Source: Atlantibacter sp032075065
Lineage (GTDB): Bacteria; Pseudomonadota; Gammaproteobacteria; Enterobacterales; Enterobacteriaceae
Reading direction: 5' to 3'
DNA: 22,771 nucleotides
Assembly (NCBI RefSeq): GCF_032075065.1
Contig: NZ_DAMAZC010000050.1
Coordinates: 1 to 22,771, forward strand
The notes below the pieces were generated by a model. It did not search any database. It saw only the letters and a program-made list of their open reading frames with translations, and was not told the DNA's origin. Below are positions 5,955 through 14,492 of this stretch, in pieces (within the stretch, counting starts at the first letter, position 1; the number at the start of each line of letters is the position of its first letter). A program made the translations under genes and the position numbers.

Positions 5955-8678
5955 TTATTTACAGTCAGATGCACCTCCTTTCACCCACACATCGGCTTTA
6001 CCTGGCTCATCGCCTTTGGTCCACCATTTGGCTTTCCACTGGAAGCCTGCGTAATCGGTGGATTCGCCGCCGTTGTAGACGACGTCTGGTCTCCAGGACA
6101 TTTTCACCTGGCTGACCAACTGCCACTGATCGGCGTCAAATCCAGGCGCGTTGTTTTGCGTCCAGTATTTCGCTTTCCAGGCCAGGTTTTGGTAGCTGAC
6201 GGTTTCACCGCCGTTGTACACCTTGCTGGCAGACCAGGCCGGGTACTTGCTGGCGTTCGGATCGGTTGGCGTTGCGCAACTGCCGCCTGCGCTGCCGCCG
6301 CCGCTGGTGCCGTCATCCGGGGTCGGTTCCGGTTCCGGGGTCGGTTCCGGTGACGGGCCAGGGGTCGGATCCGGTGACGGTAACGGTTCGTCGTTTTCAC
6401 GCGGCGTTACGGTCACACTGACCGACTGCTGAGTACTGGTTTTACCGTCGCTGACGCTGACCGAAATGCTAAACGACTGGCTCGATGTTACATTCGGCGC
6501 GGTAATGGTCAGGTTTGGCGTACTGTTGCCTTCCGCTGAAAACTCACCCGGCACGTTCCACTGATAGGTCAGCGGATCGTTGTCCTGATCCTGCGCCTGG
6601 GCATGCAGATTCAGCTCCTGGCCTGCCAGTAACGTGATGGGTTCAAACGGATTCACGGTAGGGGCATGGTTTGGAGCCGGCGCTTTATCCACCACCTGAA
6701 TAGCCGCCGTATTGCTCAACCCACCGCTATCGGTGACCTTAAGCTGGAAGCCATAGGTTTTATCGGTAGTGGTAGCCGGAGCGGTGAAGGTGGCTTTCGC
6801 CGTGTTTTTGTTGTTCAGCGTTACCGTGGTGCCAGAGGTCTGGCTCCAGGCATAGGTCAACGCACTACCTTCCGGGTCGTGAGAGCCGGAACCATCGAGC
6901 GTAACCTGGGCCGGGCCCGTGACCTGCTGGTCAACTGCCACCGCCACCGGCGGTAGGTTGGTTGGCGTCGGCGTTGGGGTACCGCCGCCGCCGCCACTGC
7001 CGCCGCCCATCAGGCTTTCGTTCATGGCGTTAAGGATATCGCCGTTATCCGCGTCGATTTCCCAGGCGAACAGCCCCGCCAGCCCTTTGTCGAGCACGTA
7101 TTTGCCCTTCGCCGTGGTTGAACGAACGTCATCGTAAGTGATCAGATCGCCGGTAGTTTTGTTGAACAGGTACGGCGCTTCGGCGGTGGTGTCGTAGTTG
7201 TACTCCCATCCAGAGCCGTTGCGGTACTCGTTAACAATTTGCCGGTAATCGACCACCCCTTCTTCCCAGGTGCCTTTCACCGGGCCGGTCGCGGTGCCGC
7301 CGGTGAACGGGTTGTTATTGGTATAGCCGTTTACGCCGGTCCAGCCGCGGCCATACATCGCCACGCCCATCACCAGTTTTTTCGGATCGACGCCCTGTTC
7401 AAGCAGCAGTTTCAGGCCGTTATCGGCGGTATATTGGGTATCCGGCTTCCAGGTTGGGGCATAGATTGCGGTCTGGTGACCGCGATCGGTCATGCTCCAG
7501 GCGCCGTAGAAGTCGTAACTCATCATAAAGATGTTATCGAGATACTGGCTGGCGGTACGGTAATCCACGTTAGCGATCTTATCGTTGCCGACGCCAATGG
7601 CGGAGGTGAGTTTGTAGGTTTTACCCGTCTCCGCCGACAACCCGTTCAGCATAGTGCGCAGCTCGCGCAACAATGTGGTATAGGTCTCTCTGTCCTGTGG
7701 CCCGCCGAGGTTAGGGTTTTCACCGCCGCCCCCCGGGAATTCCCAGTCGATATCAACCCCGTCAAAGAACTTCCAGGTTTTCAGGAATTCTTTAACGGAC
7801 GCGACGAAGCGGTCGCGTTTGGTTTTATCGTTCATAAAGAAGAACGGGTCAGAGAGGGTCCAGCCGCCGATCGAAGGCAGGACCTTCAGATTGGGGTTGG
7901 CGAGCTTAAGCTGCATCAGCTTCTTGAAGTTGCCTTTGTAGGGGTCATCCCAGGCGTCCAGGGTCTCCTCTTTCATTTGTACCGCAGCATAGGGATCGTG
8001 CAGTGTGACCTGGAAATCCTGGCGGCCTTCGCAGGAGCGTTGAAGCGCCTGGAAGCTCTGACCGATGCTTTTGATACTGTCGTTAATGCCGTCGCCGCCG
8101 CAAATCGCCACAAAGCCGTACAGGATATGGTTAAGGTTGGCCGCCGGGATTTTATTGACCGGGAACTCGCGGCCATAAACCCCCCACTCAGCAAAATAGG
8201 CGCCCACCACCTTATCGGGATGCTGGCTAAACGACTTATTGTTCTCCAGCATCGCCGGGGAAAGCGGCGTCAGGTGGCTACCGTCGGTATCGGCGACAAT
8301 AATGAGTTTGTTGTCGCTTTTGGTACAGCCGCTGGCGTTACACAGTTCAACCTGAGTCTGATAACGCCCGCCTTTGTTCACTGCAAACGTCGCTTTGCCG
8401 CTGGCTCCCGCCGAACCCGTCCATACGGTTTTGCCATTCATCAACACCTTGGCGCTGGTGCCGGTATCGCCGCTCCAGACGTTCCATTCAACCACCACGT
8501 TGACCGAATTATTGATCTTGACCAACTGGTTATAGGCGGTAGCGGAATCATCCACCTGCACCAACGCATATTTATCATTACCGTATCCCAGCGAGGGTTT
8601 TGCAGGTAACGCAGCCCAGGCGGGTAAGGTAAACGTGGCAATCGCAATTGCCAGCAGTTTACGTTTCATTAGTTTCAT
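5955..8678 (-). CDS. chiA: GH18 chitinase, Serratia ChiA type, with PKD-like domains and two CBM5/12
   Basis: Secreted processive-type chitinase of the Serratia marcescens ChiA clade, 907 residues. In order: signal peptide ending LPAWA (about 22 residues); ChiA N-terminal FnIII-like domain (ALVQVDDSATAYNQLVKINN to about 155); GH18 barrel (about 160-555). The motif FDGVDIDWEFPGG gives D306, D309, D311 and catalytic E313 (E315 in Serratia ChiA). A Gly/Thr-Pro linker follows, then two PKD/Ig-like domains (about 575-750), a Pro-Glu-rich linker (about 760-795) and two CBM5/12 modules (about 811-902, each with a YNGG and Trp-rich core). Serratia ChiA ends after the barrel, so the C-terminal part is extra. 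The ATG at 8678 (MKLMKRK) is preferred because GAGG sits 7 bases before it; the next ATG is too far. It begins 206 bases after gspO and probably has its own leader. It is a likely T2SS substrate. Confidence 0.94.
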   Translation of the reverse strand: MKLMKRKLLAIAIATFTLPAWAALPAKPSLGYGNDKYALVQVDDSATAYNQLVKINNSVNVVVEWNVWSGDTGTSAKVLMNGKTVWTGSAGASGKATFAVNKGGRYQTQVELCNASGCTKSDNKLIIVADTDGSHLTPLSPAMLENNKSFSQHPDKVVGAYFAEWGVYGREFPVNKIPAANLNHILYGFVAICGGDGINDSIKSIGQSFQALQRSCEGRQDFQVTLHDPYAAVQMKEETLDAWDDPYKGNFKKLMQLKLANPNLKVLPSIGGWTLSDPFFFMNDKTKRDRFVASVKEFLKTWKFFDGVDIDWEFPGGGGENPNLGGPQDRETYTTLLRELRTMLNGLSAETGKTYKLTSAIGVGNDKIANVDYRTASQYLDNIFMMSYDFYGAWSMTDRGHQTAIYAPTWKPDTQYTADNGLKLLLEQGVDPKKLVMGVAMYGRGWTGVNGYTNNNPFTGGTATGPVKGTWEEGVVDYRQIVNEYRNGSGWEYNYDTTAEAPYLFNKTTGDLITYDDVRSTTAKGKYVLDKGLAGLFAWEIDADNGDILNAMNESLMGGGSGGGGGTPTPTPTNLPPVAVAVDQQVTGPAQVTLDGSGSHDPEGSALTYAWSQTSGTTVTLNNKNTAKATFTAPATTTDKTYGFQLKVTDSGGLSNTAAIQVVDKAPAPNHAPTVNPFEPITLLAGQELNLHAQAQDQDNDPLTYQWNVPGEFSAEGNSTPNLTITAPNVTSSQSFSISVSVSDGKTSTQQSVSVTVTPRENDEPLPSPDPTPGPSPEPTPEPEPTPDDGTSGGGSAGGSCATPTDPNASKYPAWSASKVYNGGETVSYQNLAWKAKYWTQNNAPGFDADQWQLVSQVKMSWRPDVVYNGGESTDYAGFQWKAKWWTKGDEPGKADVWVKGGASDCK
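6319..6386. repeat. Imperfect GGTTCCGG/GGTGACGG tandem repeat encoding a Pro-Glu linker
   Basis: Short near-repeats (GGGGTCGGTTCCGGTTCC, GGGGTCGGTTCCGGTGAC, GGGGTCGGATCCGGTGAC) lie within the chitinase gene. They encode an alternating Pro-x-Pro linker between the PKD-like domains and the chitin-binding modules. Such repeats can change length by slippage; the frame is open here. Confidence 0.6.
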
Positions 8679-8714
8679 TCGTGAGCCTCATATTCAGATA
8701 AGTCGCTTGCCTGT

Positions 8715-8739
8715 CTTTTTCTGCAAGGGCCAGAAAAAG
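8715..8739 (-). other. Leader hairpin upstream of the Serratia-type chiA
   Basis: CTTTTTCTG (8715-8723) and CAGAAAAAG (8731-8739) are perfect 9-bp inverted repeats around a 7-base loop, 36 bases upstream of the chiA start. On the minus strand there is no T-run after it (ACAGGCAAG). It would sit in the chiA leader and may affect translation, RNA stability or small-RNA pairing; function not established. Confidence 0.5.
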
Positions 8740-8884
8740 CATGAGCACACCATCAAACTGAGTGAGAATATTTATTGTGATTGTGCTCTCCTGTGATAAG
8801 TGAGGGTTTTGCAAATAAAAGCACTGCCTGTGGCGAATACTTAATTTGCCCGCGGTTATTCCACTAATAAAAATTCAACATTTA

Positions 8885-9688
8885 TTAGCCGGTATAGTGA
8901 TAGAAAATAAACACCCATAATCCGGCAAAACTTAAATAACTGCCGAAAGGAAACGGCAGCGTAATGTCACGGTGCCGCTGGATGGCGGCAAACAGCAGCC
9001 CGGTGCAGCTTGCGATGATGCAAATGTAAGGGATCGCCTGCCAGCCGAGCCAGGCGCCAAGCGCTGCCAGTAGCTTGAAGTCGCCATAGCCGAGCGCCTC
9101 TTTTTTCATCAGTAAACGGAATAGCCAGTAAAGCGTCCATAAAGAGAGATAGCCTGCGGCAGCGCCAATAATCGCGTCGCTGAGCGCCACAGAGCCGGTG
9201 GCGGTATTAAATAACAATCCCATCCATAAAAGCGGCAGGGTGAACATGTCAGGTAACAGGAAATATTTCCAGTCCATGACGCTTAATATAATCAGGAAAC
9301 TTACCAGCAGCCAACCGGACAAAATATCAAGCGGCCTGTGAAATATTAACGCGATGATCGTAAACAGTAGGGCGCTAATTATCTCCACGCCGGGTATCCA
9401 GATGGGAATTTGCTCGCCACAGGAATGACAACGCCCGCGTAATAAAAACCAACTCACCACCGGAATATTTTCCCACCAGTGCAATACCCGATGACAATGA
9501 TGGCAATGGGAGGCCGGAAAGGAGAGGTGATAAATCACGCCAGCTTCTGTTTGCGCCAGCCCCGGCCCCCGGGAAATCACCATGCCCAGAAAGCTGCCGA
9601 TGATCGCCCCCAGCAGCATACACTGGGCGAAAAACAGCAAACTGTACTCTTCGCGCATCATCATAAACAGCTGCTGGGGCGTATTCAT
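8885..9688 (-). CDS. gspO: GspO, prepilin peptidase/N-methyltransferase
   Basis: Inner-membrane aspartyl protease that cleaves pseudopilin leader peptides and methylates the new N-terminus. The 267-residue protein has the zinc-binding cysteine motifs C62-HH-C65 and C87-HS-C90 of the bifunctional form. The two catalytic aspartates are D139 in MDWKYFLLPD and D203 in the GxGD motif GYGDFK. Roughly eight hydrophobic helices are visible. It overlaps the end of gspM by four bases (ATGA) and is the last gsp gene before the chitinases, as in other Gsp operons. GspN is absent between gspM and gspO. Confidence 0.95.
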   Translation of the reverse strand: MNTPQQLFMMMREEYSLLFFAQCMLLGAIIGSFLGMVISRGPGLAQTEAGVIYHLSFPASHCHHCHRVLHWWENIPVVSWFLLRGRCHSCGEQIPIWIPGVEIISALLFTIIALIFHRPLDILSGWLLVSFLIILSVMDWKYFLLPDMFTLPLLWMGLLFNTATGSVALSDAIIGAAAGYLSLWTLYWLFRLLMKKEALGYGDFKLLAALGAWLGWQAIPYICIIASCTGLLFAAIQRHRDITLPFPFGSYLSFAGLWVFIFYHYTG

Positions 9689-10164
9689 GCGGCTTTCCCC
9701 CAGAACAGCGTGACGTCAATTTTCAACGCGCTGTCGTCTTTGCCCAGCGGCGTCATTTGTACGCTGTCTAGCTGGACGCCCGCCGTGCGGTTGAGCAACA
9801 CATACCACTGATAAAACGCGGCGAAGGAGACAGGCTCCAGCGTGACGCTCGCCTTTTGCCCCTGCACCGCAAGCGGCGTGTGCGGGATTTTGCTCTGCTT
9901 CAGGCTGTCGTTAATCGCCTGCTGTGGATTGGCGACCCGCGCCCGCTGGACCCGTAGATCGTTTTCCATCACCTGCTGCTGCATCCAGGTTTGGGTGCTG
10001 TTGGCGCGATCGATCGCCGCTTTTCCCTCGTCAATCGCCCCTTGTAGCGGTTGCCAGATGCCGTAAAAAAAAGCCACCCATAAGAAAGCGAACAGCATCA
10101 GCATCACCATCATTTTTTCACGCCCGTTGCGGGCGCTAAACCAGGCATTCAGTTTCTGTTTCAT
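9685..10164 (-). CDS. gspM: GspM, T2SS assembly platform protein
   Basis: Bitopic inner-membrane protein that partners GspL and stabilises the platform. The 159 residues comprise a short cytosolic head (MKQKLNAWFSARNGREKMMV), one membrane helix (about residues 18-38, LMLFAFLWVAFFYGIW), a helical periplasmic stretch and a ferredoxin-like C-terminal domain ending WGKAA. Sequence identity in this family is low, so the call rests on topology, length and position. It overlaps gspL by four bases upstream and gspO by four bases downstream, consistent with translational coupling. Confidence 0.9.
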   Translation of the reverse strand: MKQKLNAWFSARNGREKMMVMLMLFAFLWVAFFYGIWQPLQGAIDEGKAAIDRANSTQTWMQQQVMENDLRVQRARVANPQQAINDSLKQSKIPHTPLAVQGQKASVTLEPVSFAAFYQWYVLLNRTAGVQLDSVQMTPLGKDDSALKIDVTLFWGKAA

Positions 10165-11327
10165 TTTTTACCTGCCTGACTTTTCAGAACGGCTGAGAAG
10201 GTCTTCTGCGCCGCATTCTCCTGGCCGCCCTCAATTTCAAAAATGAAAGCGGGTTTGGCCTGGCTGACAAAGGCTTCGACGCGCGCTTTACTGGACGCAG
10301 TAATATTCACCGTGAAACTGCGCTGTGCGCTTTCATAACCAATGACGCCCACCTGGATATCGCTAAAAGCGCTCCTGGCGCGATCTAACTGGGCGATATC
10401 ATAGAAGAAATCGTGCGGCGGATTTTTCAGCTGCTGGGTAAAGTGATATTTCAGATTGGTGGTGAAATTGGCTTTAGGAAAATAATCGCTAAACAGCGCC
10501 TGAACGTCCTGTTCCGCCTCTTGCTGATGAGTTTTCACCTGCCAGAAATTGGCGAGCTGGGGCAGCAAGCTGAGCAGCAGCGCCAGCACCGCTGCGCCGA
10601 TCAGCGGCTTGCGCCAGCGGCGCATTTCGGCTTTCAAATCCGCCTGCTGGCCGAACGCGCCGTGCAGCAGATTAAGTTTTTTAGCGCGCAGTTCCGGTTG
10701 AATCAGCAGTAGCGGATGCTGCCAGGGATTCGGCTCAACCGCCGTGCTGAAGTTGGCGGGCATCTCGCCATAGCACTGGTGATTGCCTTCACCAAGGCGT
10801 TCAAACACCACCGGTAATAAAGGCGCGCCAATCACCGTCGCTTGTGCGTCGCTCTGGCGGATCCACCACTGATCTTCCAGCGCCACGAAGGTGACCCCGT
10901 CATTATTAAGCGGCAGCAGCAGGGCGTCCGGCACGGCTTTAACGGGTTCCAGCCCGGCATCGCGGCAGGCATCGACCCAGCGTTGTAGCTGCGTGGCGCT
11001 GACCGCGACGGCAACCACCTGATTGGCGACTTTGCGCACTACAGTCCAGTGCAGATCTTCCACATCACCCATCAGCGTCTCTTCGGCCAGCCAGCTAAAC
11101 TGCGGCAATTGGCTAAACGGCCCTTTTTTCACCAGGGTAAAATCGCGAAAAATTACCTCGCTGGCGGGGATCAACAGACAGACCGATTTAGCGAGCGGGT
11201 GCCCGGACAATTCGCTTAACTGCGCCCATCCCTGAAGCTGCGCTGGTGGTTCCGGCGATCCCAGAACGCACCACCAGACAACGTCTTCGGGTTTCGAGCC
11301 TGGCCTGATGAGTAATGCTTCTTTCAT
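10161..11327 (-). CDS. gspL: GspL, T2SS platform protein that recruits the GspE ATPase
   Basis: GspL connects the cytosolic ATPase GspE to GspM, GspC and the pseudopilus. The 388-residue protein has an actin-like cytosolic domain (about 1-235), one membrane helix near residue 245 (PLIGAAVLALLLSLLPQLANF) and a periplasmic ferredoxin-like domain. The ATG at 11327 (MKEALLIRPGSKPEDVVWW) is chosen because AAGGAA lies 7 bases upstream and the family begins here. The longer open frame from 11396 would overlap gspK by more than 50 bases and add a non-homologous head. The stop is 4 bases inside gspM. Confidence 0.93.
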   Translation of the reverse strand: MKEALLIRPGSKPEDVVWWCVLGSPEPPAQLQGWAQLSELSGHPLAKSVCLLIPASEVIFRDFTLVKKGPFSQLPQFSWLAEETLMGDVEDLHWTVVRKVANQVVAVAVSATQLQRWVDACRDAGLEPVKAVPDALLLPLNNDGVTFVALEDQWWIRQSDAQATVIGAPLLPVVFERLGEGNHQCYGEMPANFSTAVEPNPWQHPLLLIQPELRAKKLNLLHGAFGQQADLKAEMRRWRKPLIGAAVLALLLSLLPQLANFWQVKTHQQEAEQDVQALFSDYFPKANFTTNLKYHFTQQLKNPPHDFFYDIAQLDRARSAFSDIQVGVIGYESAQRSFTVNITASSKARVEAFVSQAKPAFIFEIEGGQENAAQKTFSAVLKSQAGKK

Positions 11328-11340
11328 GCGCGCATTCCTT

Positions 11341-12399
11341 TTAATCGACAAGGCGATAGCGGCGGGACCACAACAGCTGGCTGCCCGCGTCCGCATTGAT
11401 ATACAGAGCGTCAGCGCTGCGTAGCGTTAACGTGTCCGTTTTTCCGCTGTGATACACGGTGAAAAAATGGCTGGTGGTCGTAATGTAAGAGCCGAGGTCC
11501 ACCGACTGGCTCTTCACCGGAAATTGCTTTTCGAGCTGCTCTTTGAAGCTGTCCACGGTTTCCCAGCCAGTTTCCGGGCGCTGATCGATCAGGCGCATCA
11601 CGTCTTCCGCCGTCAGGCTGCCGAAGAACATCGCCGAGAGCAGCGGGGCCTGGTCACGCTCCAGCGTATTCACGTTCACCGCGGTTTTGGTGGTGGGCAA
11701 CGCGCAAAAGAGCTGCGCCACCCGCGGGTAATAGCCAACCGGAAAATCGGGCAACAGCTTGATCTCGCTGATAGAAACCATCATCTGATGCGCCGGAACG
11801 CGCGGCGGCTTTTGCGAGGCATAGGCCTGGGTAAAATCCGTGGCCAGTGCATTGGGATCGCTGTTTTCGACGCCCAGGTAATCGTTCAGCTGCTTATACA
11901 GCGTCTCGGCGGTCATCGGGTTAATGCCGGTGCTGTTGAGCAGGTATTCCACCATTTTTTTACGCTGTTCCTCCTCGGACAGACCAGCATTGGGATCGCC
12001 GCTGTCCGGCTGCGTGCTGGTAACCGCCGCCGGCGTCGCTGTGGCGGCTGCGGGCGAGGGGAGGAGCGAGTTGACGTTAAAGCAGTTTTGCCCGTCGACC
12101 ACGTTGCTTTTTACCACCACGCCGTCAACGTCCGTCTCCAGCGGTTCATCCCAGAGTTGCTTAAAGGCCCCGGCTTTTTGCGGGTCCGCCATGTCTTTTT
12201 CCAGCGCGCTACGAATCTGTCGGTCGGCGCTGAGAATGGCCCAACGCAGCTTTTGCTGGCTTAACTGGTACTGAATGCGCTGCAAATTGCCGGTAAATTG
12301 CTGGCTGATCCGCGCCGCCATCACCGACATCAACACCAGCAGGATCAGCACCACCAGCAGCGCGACGCCGCGCTGACGATGTTCGCGAGAGCTTCTCAT
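11341..12399 (-). CDS. gspK: GspK, minor pseudopilin at the pseudopilus tip
   Basis: GspK caps the pseudopilus together with GspI and GspJ. The 352-residue prepilin has the leader MRSSREHRQRG cut before VALLVVLILLVLMSVMAARI. It lacks Glu at position 5 of the mature protein, which is characteristic of GspK. The large globular domain follows, with a low-complexity Ala/Pro/Thr insert (SPAAATATPAAVTSTQPDSG, about residue 114-135) that lengthens a loop. The start overlaps the gspJ stop (ATGA) and has GGAGG upstream. The stop is 13 bases from the gspL start. Confidence 0.94.
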   Translation of the reverse strand: MRSSREHRQRGVALLVVLILLVLMSVMAARISQQFTGNLQRIQYQLSQQKLRWAILSADRQIRSALEKDMADPQKAGAFKQLWDEPLETDVDGVVVKSNVVDGQNCFNVNSLLPSPAAATATPAAVTSTQPDSGDPNAGLSEEEQRKKMVEYLLNSTGINPMTAETLYKQLNDYLGVENSDPNALATDFTQAYASQKPPRVPAHQMMVSISEIKLLPDFPVGYYPRVAQLFCALPTTKTAVNVNTLERDQAPLLSAMFFGSLTAEDVMRLIDQRPETGWETVDSFKEQLEKQFPVKSQSVDLGSYITTTSHFFTVYHSGKTDTLTLRSADALYINADAGSQLLWSRRYRLVD

Positions 12400-13139
12400 T
12401 GCGTGCCTCCTTGTGGTGGTGAGGATGTCTTATCTGCCGCGCCTGACGGGGCTTGCGCCTTGTTGTCAGCGGGTGCGGCAGTGTCGTCTTGCGTGCCTTG
12501 CTCTGCGTTAGGTTGATTCGGATCCGTCGTGGTCTCTTCACCGCCCGTGGTGGCGACCTCCTGCGGCCATCCCTCGGTGGCGACAAAAACCCAGCGCCAC
12601 TGCTCATCGTTTTCCATGGTCAGGGTCAGCTCAACCCCTTGCGGGATGCTGGTTTTGCTGTCCCAGTTAGCCCGCCATCCCTCCTGGAAAAAGCGCCACT
12701 GCACCCCTTTTACATGCTCCAGCACCGACACCCGCGTGCCCTGGGTGTTGGAGGCTAAATCCAGGGCGGGGGAGAACTCCCGCCACAGCGTGTTCTTATC
12801 CAGAAGCCAGGTGACGCGCAAAATATCCGGTTCTGCGGGGCGGCCAAATGACGCGAGATTGTCCTGGGTGGTAAAGGCCAGCGCCTCGCCGTTCAGATGA
12901 AACGCGCTATCGTCGCCGTGAACCGGACGCGGCACCATTTGGGTTAAATCCCGTTCCAGCCGACTGTAGGTCAACTGCAATTGGCTCAGGTTCGCCGTCT
13001 GCTTATCGGTAAATGCGGAGTTTTCCATGGCGCCGTGAATAATTTGCCAGGCCATCATGCTGATAAGCGCAAACACCATCAGGGCGATCATCACTTCCAA
13101 CAATGTGAAGCCCTGTTGGCGGCGAACTGTGCTATTCAT
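12396..13139 (-). CDS. gspJ: GspJ, minor pseudopilin with an extended C-terminal tail
   Basis: Tip pseudopilin that forms a complex with GspI and GspK. From the ATG at 13139 the protein has 247 residues. The leader MNSTVRRQQG is cut before FTLLEVMIALMVFALISMMA, with the Glu5 typical of pseudopilins. The globular domain ends near WRWVFVATEGWPQ. After it comes a low-complexity tail of about 50 residues rich in Thr, Asp, Ala, Pro and Gln (TTDPNQPNAEQGTQDDTAAP), which I do not expect in the family, where about 195-205 residues is usual. The start has GGAG 5 bases upstream and overlaps the gspI end by 8 bases. An alternative start at 13160 adds MHPSGAA. Confidence 0.92.
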   Translation of the reverse strand: MNSTVRRQQGFTLLEVMIALMVFALISMMAWQIIHGAMENSAFTDKQTANLSQLQLTYSRLERDLTQMVPRPVHGDDSAFHLNGEALAFTTQDNLASFGRPAEPDILRVTWLLDKNTLWREFSPALDLASNTQGTRVSVLEHVKGVQWRFFQEGWRANWDSKTSIPQGVELTLTMENDEQWRWVFVATEGWPQEVATTGGEETTTDPNQPNAEQGTQDDTAAPADNKAQAPSGAADKTSSPPQGGTQ

Positions 13140-13506
13140 CGCTGCTCCAGACGGATGCATCCGATAACGTCACCAGGGCGCTGGCATTCTCTTCCTCGGG
13201 ATAAACCGAAACCTGATTAGTGGGTTTACCGGCTTCGTCTTTTACCGTCTGCACCTGCCAGCGCCACGGTTGTCCCCCCATCGTCACCGTGCCTTGCTGC
13301 ATCTCCTGGCTGAATTTATTGGAGGACAGGTGCGCTTCGGCGATGATATTTTCCGCCACCCAACTGGCCCGTAACACATCGCCAAGCCGTCCGGTGTAGT
13401 TGGTGCTCACGCTGATGGTGTTCATCAGCGCCAGCGCGGCGGTAGAAAAAATAGCCAGCGCAACCATGACCTCCAGCAATGTCATTCCTGATTCACGGTG
13501 CGCCAT
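13132..13506 (-). CDS. gspI: GspI, minor pseudopilin
   Basis: Minor pseudopilin that nucleates the tip complex with GspJ and GspK. The 124-residue prepilin has the leader MAHRESG cut before MTLLEVMVALAIFSTAALAL. The first mature residue is Met rather than Phe, as is common in GspI, and Glu5 is present. The small globular domain contains WVAENIIAEAHL, a region typical of GspI. It begins 2 bases after the gspH stop and overlaps gspJ by 8 bases. Confidence 0.94.
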   Translation of the reverse strand: MAHRESGMTLLEVMVALAIFSTAALALMNTISVSTNYTGRLGDVLRASWVAENIIAEAHLSSNKFSQEMQQGTVTMGGQPWRWQVQTVKDEAGKPTNQVSVYPEEENASALVTLSDASVWSSDE

Positions 13507-13508
13507 AG

Positions 13509-14012
13509 TTATTCCTTATTCACCAGAGCAATCGGCATTGCGCCCTTTGATACCACGTCAAAGCTTTGTTGCTCGCCGCTGGCGCTGAGCGACAGCGTAA
13601 ACGCGCTGACTTCGCCATCGGGCAAAAACAGGATCTGCGGCGGTGACGCCAGCGATTCTGCGACGCGCTGGGGCACCAGTGAGATCCGCAAATTTTCCGG
13701 GAAATCTCCCCGAGTGGTTACGCGTCCGGCATCCAGCGGACGCCAGGCTGCGGCCTGGTCGGTCGCCACCTCGTTATGGTTAAGCTCGACCAGTAAAAAC
13801 TCCCGATCGGTGATCACCAATCCGATGATGTTGCCTTCCATTACGGCCCGCGTTGACGCGTACTCCAGCAGGGTTTTAAATTGCTGCCCGAACACGCCAG
13901 GCCCGCTGCGGTCAGGGATAGTCATCACCACCAGCAGCGCGCTGCTGGCGAAAATCATGATGGCCAGCATCACCTCTAATAAGGTGAAACCCTGTTGTCG
14001 CGGCGCGATCAT
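13509..14012 (-). CDS. gspH: GspH, minor pseudopilin
   Basis: Minor pseudopilin thought to sit between the tip complex and the GspG shaft. The 167-residue prepilin has an 8-residue leader MIAPRQQG cut before FTLLEVMLAIMIFASSALLV, followed by a beta-rich globular domain that ends FDVVSKGAMPIALVNKE. It overlaps the gspG stop by four bases (ATGA) and is followed by gspI after 2 bases. Confidence 0.93.
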   Translation of the reverse strand: MIAPRQQGFTLLEVMLAIMIFASSALLVVMTIPDRSGPGVFGQQFKTLLEYASTRAVMEGNIIGLVITDREFLLVELNHNEVATDQAAAWRPLDAGRVTTRGDFPENLRISLVPQRVAESLASPPQILFLPDGEVSAFTLSLSASGEQQSFDVVSKGAMPIALVNKE

Positions 14013-14485
14013 TTTTGTGTCTGCCCATCGCCAGATTTTTTATCCAGTGACCAGTTATTTATATCGTCCGGCGTATTGGGTTCGGCATCCGGCCCGGAGG
14101 AAAAGACATCGATTGGGCCATGTTCACCGGGGCTGACAATTAAATAATCGTTACCCCACGGATCTTGCGGCAGACGTTTGATATAACCGTCAGAGCGGTA
14201 ATTATCCGGTACCGGCGATAATTCCGGTTTGGTAACCAGCGCATTTAAACCCTGTTCGGTGGTGGGGTAGCGGTGATTATCGAGCTTGTACATATCCAAC
14301 GCATTTTCTAAGGCAATAATATCGCTGACCGCTTTTTGTTTATCGGCGCGCTCTTTATTACTCATTAAGTTAGGCACCACCATACTGGCGAGAATACCCA
14401 AAATCACGATAACGACCATTATTTCCAGCAGGGTGAAGCCGTGTTGATGACGTAATGCCTTAACGGAATTGATTGATGTTTTCAT
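14009..14485 (-). CDS. gspG: GspG, major pseudopilin
   Basis: Main subunit of the T2SS pseudopilus, a periplasmic piston assembled from the inner membrane. The 158-residue prepilin has a 16-residue leader ending RHQHG and mature start FTLLEIMVVIVILGILASMV with Glu5. The conserved segments YPTTEQGLNALV, DPWGNDYLIVSPGEHG and DVFSSGPDAEPNT are present. The last carries acidic residues of the calcium site known for this family. It starts 7 bases after the gspF stop and overlaps gspH by 4 bases. Confidence 0.97.
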   Translation of the reverse strand: MKTSINSVKALRHQHGFTLLEIMVVIVILGILASMVVPNLMSNKERADKQKAVSDIIALENALDMYKLDNHRYPTTEQGLNALVTKPELSPVPDNYRSDGYIKRLPQDPWGNDYLIVSPGEHGPIDVFSSGPDAEPNTPDDINNWSLDKKSGDGQTQK

Positions 14486-14492
14486 AGCGTTT

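Noticed and set aside
7239..8609. 456-codon open frame antisense to the Serratia-type chitinase gene
   Set aside because: It lies entirely opposite a well-supported GH18 gene, its translation resembles no known fold, and it arises from the GC-rich codon pattern of the true gene.
8765..8800. CRP site upstream of chiA (TGTGATTGTGCTCTCC)
   Set aside because: Only one half-site is good; the second half lacks the TCACA symmetry expected of a CRP operator.
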